NCBI GenBank assembly: GCA_947569705.1
Contig: CANOSP010000014.1
Span: forward strand, 1-50,486
Source of the DNA: an uncultured Erysipelotrichaceae bacterium
GTDB lineage: Bacteria; Bacillota_I; Bacilli_A; Erysipelotrichales; Erysipelotrichaceae
Direction of reading: 5' to 3'
DNA: 50,486 nt
Below, piece by piece: positions 47,949 to 50,486 of this stretch. The notes under the pieces are model-generated. The model was not told the DNA's origin. It did no database searches and saw only the letters and a program-made list of their open reading frames with translations. The translations under genes were made by a program, and so were the position numbers. How positions within the stretch are numbered: the stretch's first letter is position 1; each line of letters starts with the position of its first letter.

Positions 47949-48278
47949 ATGAAAAGAACGCCCGAATTTGTTTTAGGTCTTGTTGGATCGATTTTTGCAA
48001 CAGTCATAAACGCTTTTTTTGTTATTGTTGTAGGCTTTATGCCAGTAACGTGGGATGTTAGTGAAGCGTGGGGGTATTTTTGGATTGCGTTAGCTTTTAG
48101 TATTGCTGCTATTGTTTTTTCGTGTTTGGTAAACAAGAAAACCAAATTAAGCGGGATTATGATGATTATACTCGCTATACTAATTGGATTTTTTAACATA
48201 TGGAACTTTATCCCAGTGATACTATTGCTTATTTCAGGAATAATGTGTTTGGCACGAAATCTACCTGTTCAAAATTAA
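47949..48278 (+). CDS. DUF4064-like membrane protein
   Basis: 109 residues; ATG after AGGAGG. Three or four membrane spans: PEFVLGLVGSIFATVINAFF, GYFWIALAFSIAAIVFSCLV, KLSGIMMIILAILIGFFNIW and FIPVILLLISGIMCLARN. The pattern matches DUF4064. In a prophage lysogeny region it may be a superinfection-exclusion factor; that is inference. Confidence 0.75.
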   Translation: MKRTPEFVLGLVGSIFATVINAFFVIVVGFMPVTWDVSEAWGYFWIALAFSIAAIVFSCLVNKKTKLSGIMMIILAILIGFFNIWNFIPVILLLISGIMCLARNLPVQN

Positions 48279-48309
48279 ATAATAAATGTTTATCAGAAAG
48301 AGAGTTAGT

Positions 48310-48846
48310 ATGAAAAAAGTATTAAGTTTAATGTTAGTATTAGGATTATGTATCGGTTTGGTTGGATGTAGTAACGGTGATGACTCTAAAGAAACATCAC
48401 AAGGTGAAACTGAAACAAATGAAACTGTTGATCGTATTGGACTAACAAAAGCTAGAGTTATGTTAGAAGTAGAAAACGCTGAGGGTGTACAGGAGGTAGG
48501 AGTACAATTAGAGGAGAAATCACAGGAAAAATCACAGGATACAAATTTAATCATCTATACTGCCAAAAAGTCAAATTGTGAATTACAAATTGAAATAAAA
48601 GATGACGGAACTTTTACGGGTGCACAAGTAACAGGCGATATCTCAGGCGATAATGGGCAAGAGTTTGCAGCTATAGTTTCAGGTGTTGCGTGGATAAGTG
48701 ATTTCAATACCGATAGTGAGCTATACTCCAAGATAGGTGATGTACTTAAAAATCAAAAAGATAGAGAAGAAATCGGCAACCTTACACTGGGTGTAATCAC
48801 GAGTGGGACAGTGGCAAAATTCTACATCAATCTCAACGATAAATAG
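48310..48846 (+). CDS. Lipoprotein, surface-exposed
   Basis: 178 residues from the ATG at 48310. Lipobox LCIGLVGC with Cys20 after a basic n-region (MKKVLSLML). A Ser/Glu/Thr-rich linker and a beta-rich domain (LIIYTAKKSNCELQIEIKDD, FTGAQVTGDISGDNGQEF) follow. No family recognised. It is co-transcribed with the DUF4064-like gene. Prophage lipoproteins often block entry of related phages, so that role is possible. Confidence 0.8.
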   Translation: MKKVLSLMLVLGLCIGLVGCSNGDDSKETSQGETETNETVDRIGLTKARVMLEVENAEGVQEVGVQLEEKSQEKSQDTNLIIYTAKKSNCELQIEIKDDGTFTGAQVTGDISGDNGQEFAAIVSGVAWISDFNTDSELYSKIGDVLKNQKDREEIGNLTLGVITSGTVAKFYINLNDK

Positions 48847-48879
48847 CACTTACCATCAATGCTTAAAAGGAGCTTATCA

Positions 48880-49038
48880 ATGAATCAAAACAAAGAAAAC
48901 AACTTAGCCTCGCTTACTATCGAAATATCCCCTAATGAACTCACTCATTTAGAAGAATATCGTAGGCTTAGCGATGGCGAGAAAGAAAACATTGATAGAA
49001 TTATAGAGATGTGTATTAAAGCAAAAGAATCCCGTTGA
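48880..49038 (+). CDS. Small hypothetical protein
   Basis: 52 residues; ATG after AAAAGGAGC. MNQNKENNLASLTIEISPNE then a helix (HLEEYRRLSDGEKENIDRII). Last rightward gene before the integrase. It ends inside the terminator hairpin. Function unknown. Confidence 0.65.
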   Translation: MNQNKENNLASLTIEISPNELTHLEEYRRLSDGEKENIDRIIEMCIKAKESR

Positions 49039-49050
49039 GGATTCTTTTTA
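49025..49050 (+). terminator. Terminator between the rightward genes and integrase
   Basis: AAGAATCC-CGTTGA-GGATTCTT followed by TTTA; on the minus strand it is also weakly T-rich, so it may serve both directions. Confidence 0.75.
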
Positions 49051-50304
49051 CTATACACCCAGTATTTCCTTCTTTTTCAAATTGAATTCATCTTGTGTAA
49101 TGACTTCCATATCAAGCAGCTGCTTCAATTCAATCAATTCGCTGTACTTGCCTTCGGACTTCGTTTTAGTCGGCTGTACATCGTTTTCGCTACTGGATAC
49201 ATCTTTGTTAATAAAATCGCTTAACTTCTTATCAGCATTCTTAAATTGATGCGCATAAGTGCTTAACACCGTTTCAACTGTATCCCCCAATCGTTTGGCT
49301 ATATCATAGACAGTAAACTTATCACTCATATTGTTAATCAAATAAGAAGCATGACTGTGCCGGAATTCATGAATTGTAATTTTTGACAATGGCTGATCGC
49401 TATTCTCGTTCACACGATCTAGCACCTTGACCATATACCTACGTGGGTAATCATCAGGCATAGGTCGGTAGTAACCGAAAAGGAAAACCTCGTTATTGAA
49501 GCCGTACATGACCTTTTGTCTATCGTATAATGCTTGAAGTTCATTCACCACCACGTCAGGCATTGTAATATTACGGATGCTGTTCTTTGTTTTAGGATTA
49601 GTGAGTGTCCATATTTTTCCTTCAACTCGTCTTGTCATGGTCTTACGAATATGAACCGTACTATTATTGAAGTCAATATCCTGCCACTGTAATGCCAATG
49701 TTTCTCCTTTTCTTGTCCCCATCCAAAAAGAGAAAATAAAGAATGCTTTCATGTCAGGGTCATCTGCTTCATTGATAAATCGCTCGAAATCTGTAGGCTC
49801 CCAAAATTTCTTCTCTGCCTTCACCGTATCACGATCAACTCGTAATTTTACCTTTGAAAGCGGATTTATTTGAATATAGTCCTTTAGCAACGCGTATTTA
49901 AACACTTTATTCATCGCACTGTAAATAGCTTCCACATATGATTCAGAATACTTTTTTTCAAACTCCCGTATCATGCTGCGTAAATGTTCTTTAGTTATTA
50001 AATTGATTTTCTTTGATCCGATAAAAGGATATACTTTTCCTAGTCTTTCTATATTAGAAACTTTGGTAGAGCTCTTTATATTAGTGTCCTCTTGCAAAGC
50101 TTCTTCTGCAACTTCTTTAAATGTCTTATTACGCACTGAAACTTGAATTTCTTGATATTGTAATCTAAACAGCCTCTCATACTCTTTAGCCTCTTTTTGA
50201 AGTTTACATCCCTGTGCTAATTTTGTATAGCTATAATAAGTTCCATCATCCTTCTTAATTTTCCCGCTGATATACCACTTATCCTCTTTTTTGAAAACCG
50301 CCAT
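49051..50304 (-). CDS. int: Tyrosine integrase with C-terminal SHOCT-like motif
   Basis: 417 residues from the ATG at 50304 (AAGGAG upstream). The N-terminal arm-binding domain is followed by a SAM-like core-binding part (LGKVYPFIGSKKINLITKEH). The catalytic domain has Arg in WMGTRKGETLALQW, the HEFRHSHASYLI box and the nucleophile in VLSTYAHQF. The last ~30 residues (SELIELKQLLDMEVITQDEF) fit a SHOCT motif, usually an oligomerisation element. It sits ~110 bp inside attR and should catalyse integration and excision of this prophage. Confidence 0.95.
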   Translation of the reverse strand: MAVFKKEDKWYISGKIKKDDGTYYSYTKLAQGCKLQKEAKEYERLFRLQYQEIQVSVRNKTFKEVAEEALQEDTNIKSSTKVSNIERLGKVYPFIGSKKINLITKEHLRSMIREFEKKYSESYVEAIYSAMNKVFKYALLKDYIQINPLSKVKLRVDRDTVKAEKKFWEPTDFERFINEADDPDMKAFFIFSFWMGTRKGETLALQWQDIDFNNSTVHIRKTMTRRVEGKIWTLTNPKTKNSIRNITMPDVVVNELQALYDRQKVMYGFNNEVFLFGYYRPMPDDYPRRYMVKVLDRVNENSDQPLSKITIHEFRHSHASYLINNMSDKFTVYDIAKRLGDTVETVLSTYAHQFKNADKKLSDFINKDVSSSENDVQPTKTKSEGKYSELIELKQLLDMEVITQDEFNLKKKEILGV

Positions 50305-50362
50305 TGCTATCATCTCCTTAACAGTATGATAACATATACCTAATCGAATGAAAATAAAAAAG

Positions 50363-50382
50363 TTCCGTATATTTTTCCGTAC
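50363..50382. repeat. Possible integrase arm repeats at the right end
   Basis: TTCCGTATAT and TTTCCGTAC in tandem, counterpart of the TTTCGGTAT pair at 10441-10460. Located between the integrase start and attR. Confidence 0.4.
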
Positions 50383-50415
50383 GATACCATGAGAGCAAAA
50401 GAAAAGCCTTTATTT

Positions 50416-50441
50416 AAAGGCTTTGAGTTACACATGGTGCG
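50416..50441. repeat. attR: Right prophage attachment site (attR)
   Basis: AAAGGCTTTGAGTTACACATGGTGCG, differing from 10301-10326 at one base. On the minus strand it is followed by a tRNA-type hairpin (AAAGCCTTT/AAAGGCTTT, T-rich). The bases to its right do not form a tRNA T-arm. Confidence 0.8.
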
Positions 50442-50486
50442 ATGTATACGTCCGTAGCCGAACTATACAATCTTATATCAAGAAAT
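50442..50486. other. Right flank, no gene seen
   Basis: Only 45 bases remain after attR. They carry no tRNA pattern and are too short to tell host DNA from a second integrated element. Confidence 0.4.

Noticed and set aside
1-50486. CRISPR array or cas genes
   Set aside because: No regularly spaced palindromic repeats and no Cas-like proteins; the four similar hairpins at 10461-14536 are terminators with unequal spacing.

Overview
The window is low-GC DNA with Firmicutes-type ribosome binding sites and promoters. The gene types (a very large Ig/cadherin-like surface protein, an ECF sigma factor with a membrane tail, an ABC-2 exporter) and the phage relatives fit a gut or oral Firmicute, possibly Erysipelotrichia; that placement is inference. 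About 10.3 kb of host chromosome lies at the left. The rest is one roughly 40.1-kb integrated siphophage bounded by a 26-nt direct repeat with one mismatch (10301-10326 and 50416-50441). Only 45 bases follow the right repeat.

Host part (1-10300): the N-terminal 944 codons of a secreted repeat protein that runs off the left edge, a sigma factor, an AraC-type regulator followed by a VOC protein, an ABC transporter pair, and an ANL-superfamily adenylating enzyme whose upstream region abuts the prophage.

Prophage, left end (10327-14500): a cargo zone of self-contained cassettes. It holds a class II Fic protein, a three-gene operon that looks like a toxin-antitoxin-chaperone system (ART-fold toxin, small unknown protein, SecB-like chaperone, the layout of CmdTAC), and a Panacea-antitoxin/toxin pair. 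The same hairpin terminator family recurs at each cassette boundary.

Late genes (14544-33352, all minus strand, transcribed right to left): small and large terminase, portal, MuF-type head protein with a C-terminal zincin-like domain, scaffold, N4-gp56-type capsid, head-tail connectors, tail tube, tape measure, Dit, Gp37-like tail protein, receptor-binding protein, holin and a three-part amidase endolysin. A late promoter (about 33624-33657) sits just downstream of a RinA/ArpU-type activator gene. It is followed by a structured leader of about 210 nt that ends in a strong terminator before the first late gene, which suggests control by antitermination.

Early genes (33662-42788, minus strand): RinA-like activator, many tiny proteins, SSB, DUF3850, a cytosine methyltransferase broken by a stop codon, RusA, a DnaD-like replication protein, RecT, DUF1351 and YqaJ exonuclease, and a 3D-domain protein also split by an in-frame stop. 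A small Cys-rich gene is frameshifted at a run of eight G.

Control region (42789-50304): two paralogous modules, each made of a ribbon-helix-helix regulator and a convergent small-RNA-like transcription unit. In each, the hairpin loop of the small RNA matches the operator/5' end of its own regulator's mRNA. Then come HicAB, a DUF4145 gene and a TIR/NDT-like gene driven by near-identical promoters, a CI-like repressor with a divergent palindromic operator, a second XRE regulator, membrane and lipoprotein genes, and a tyrosine integrase with a SHOCT tail. The best candidates for new biology are the TAC-like operon, the duplicated regulator/small-RNA module and the terminated late leader RNA.
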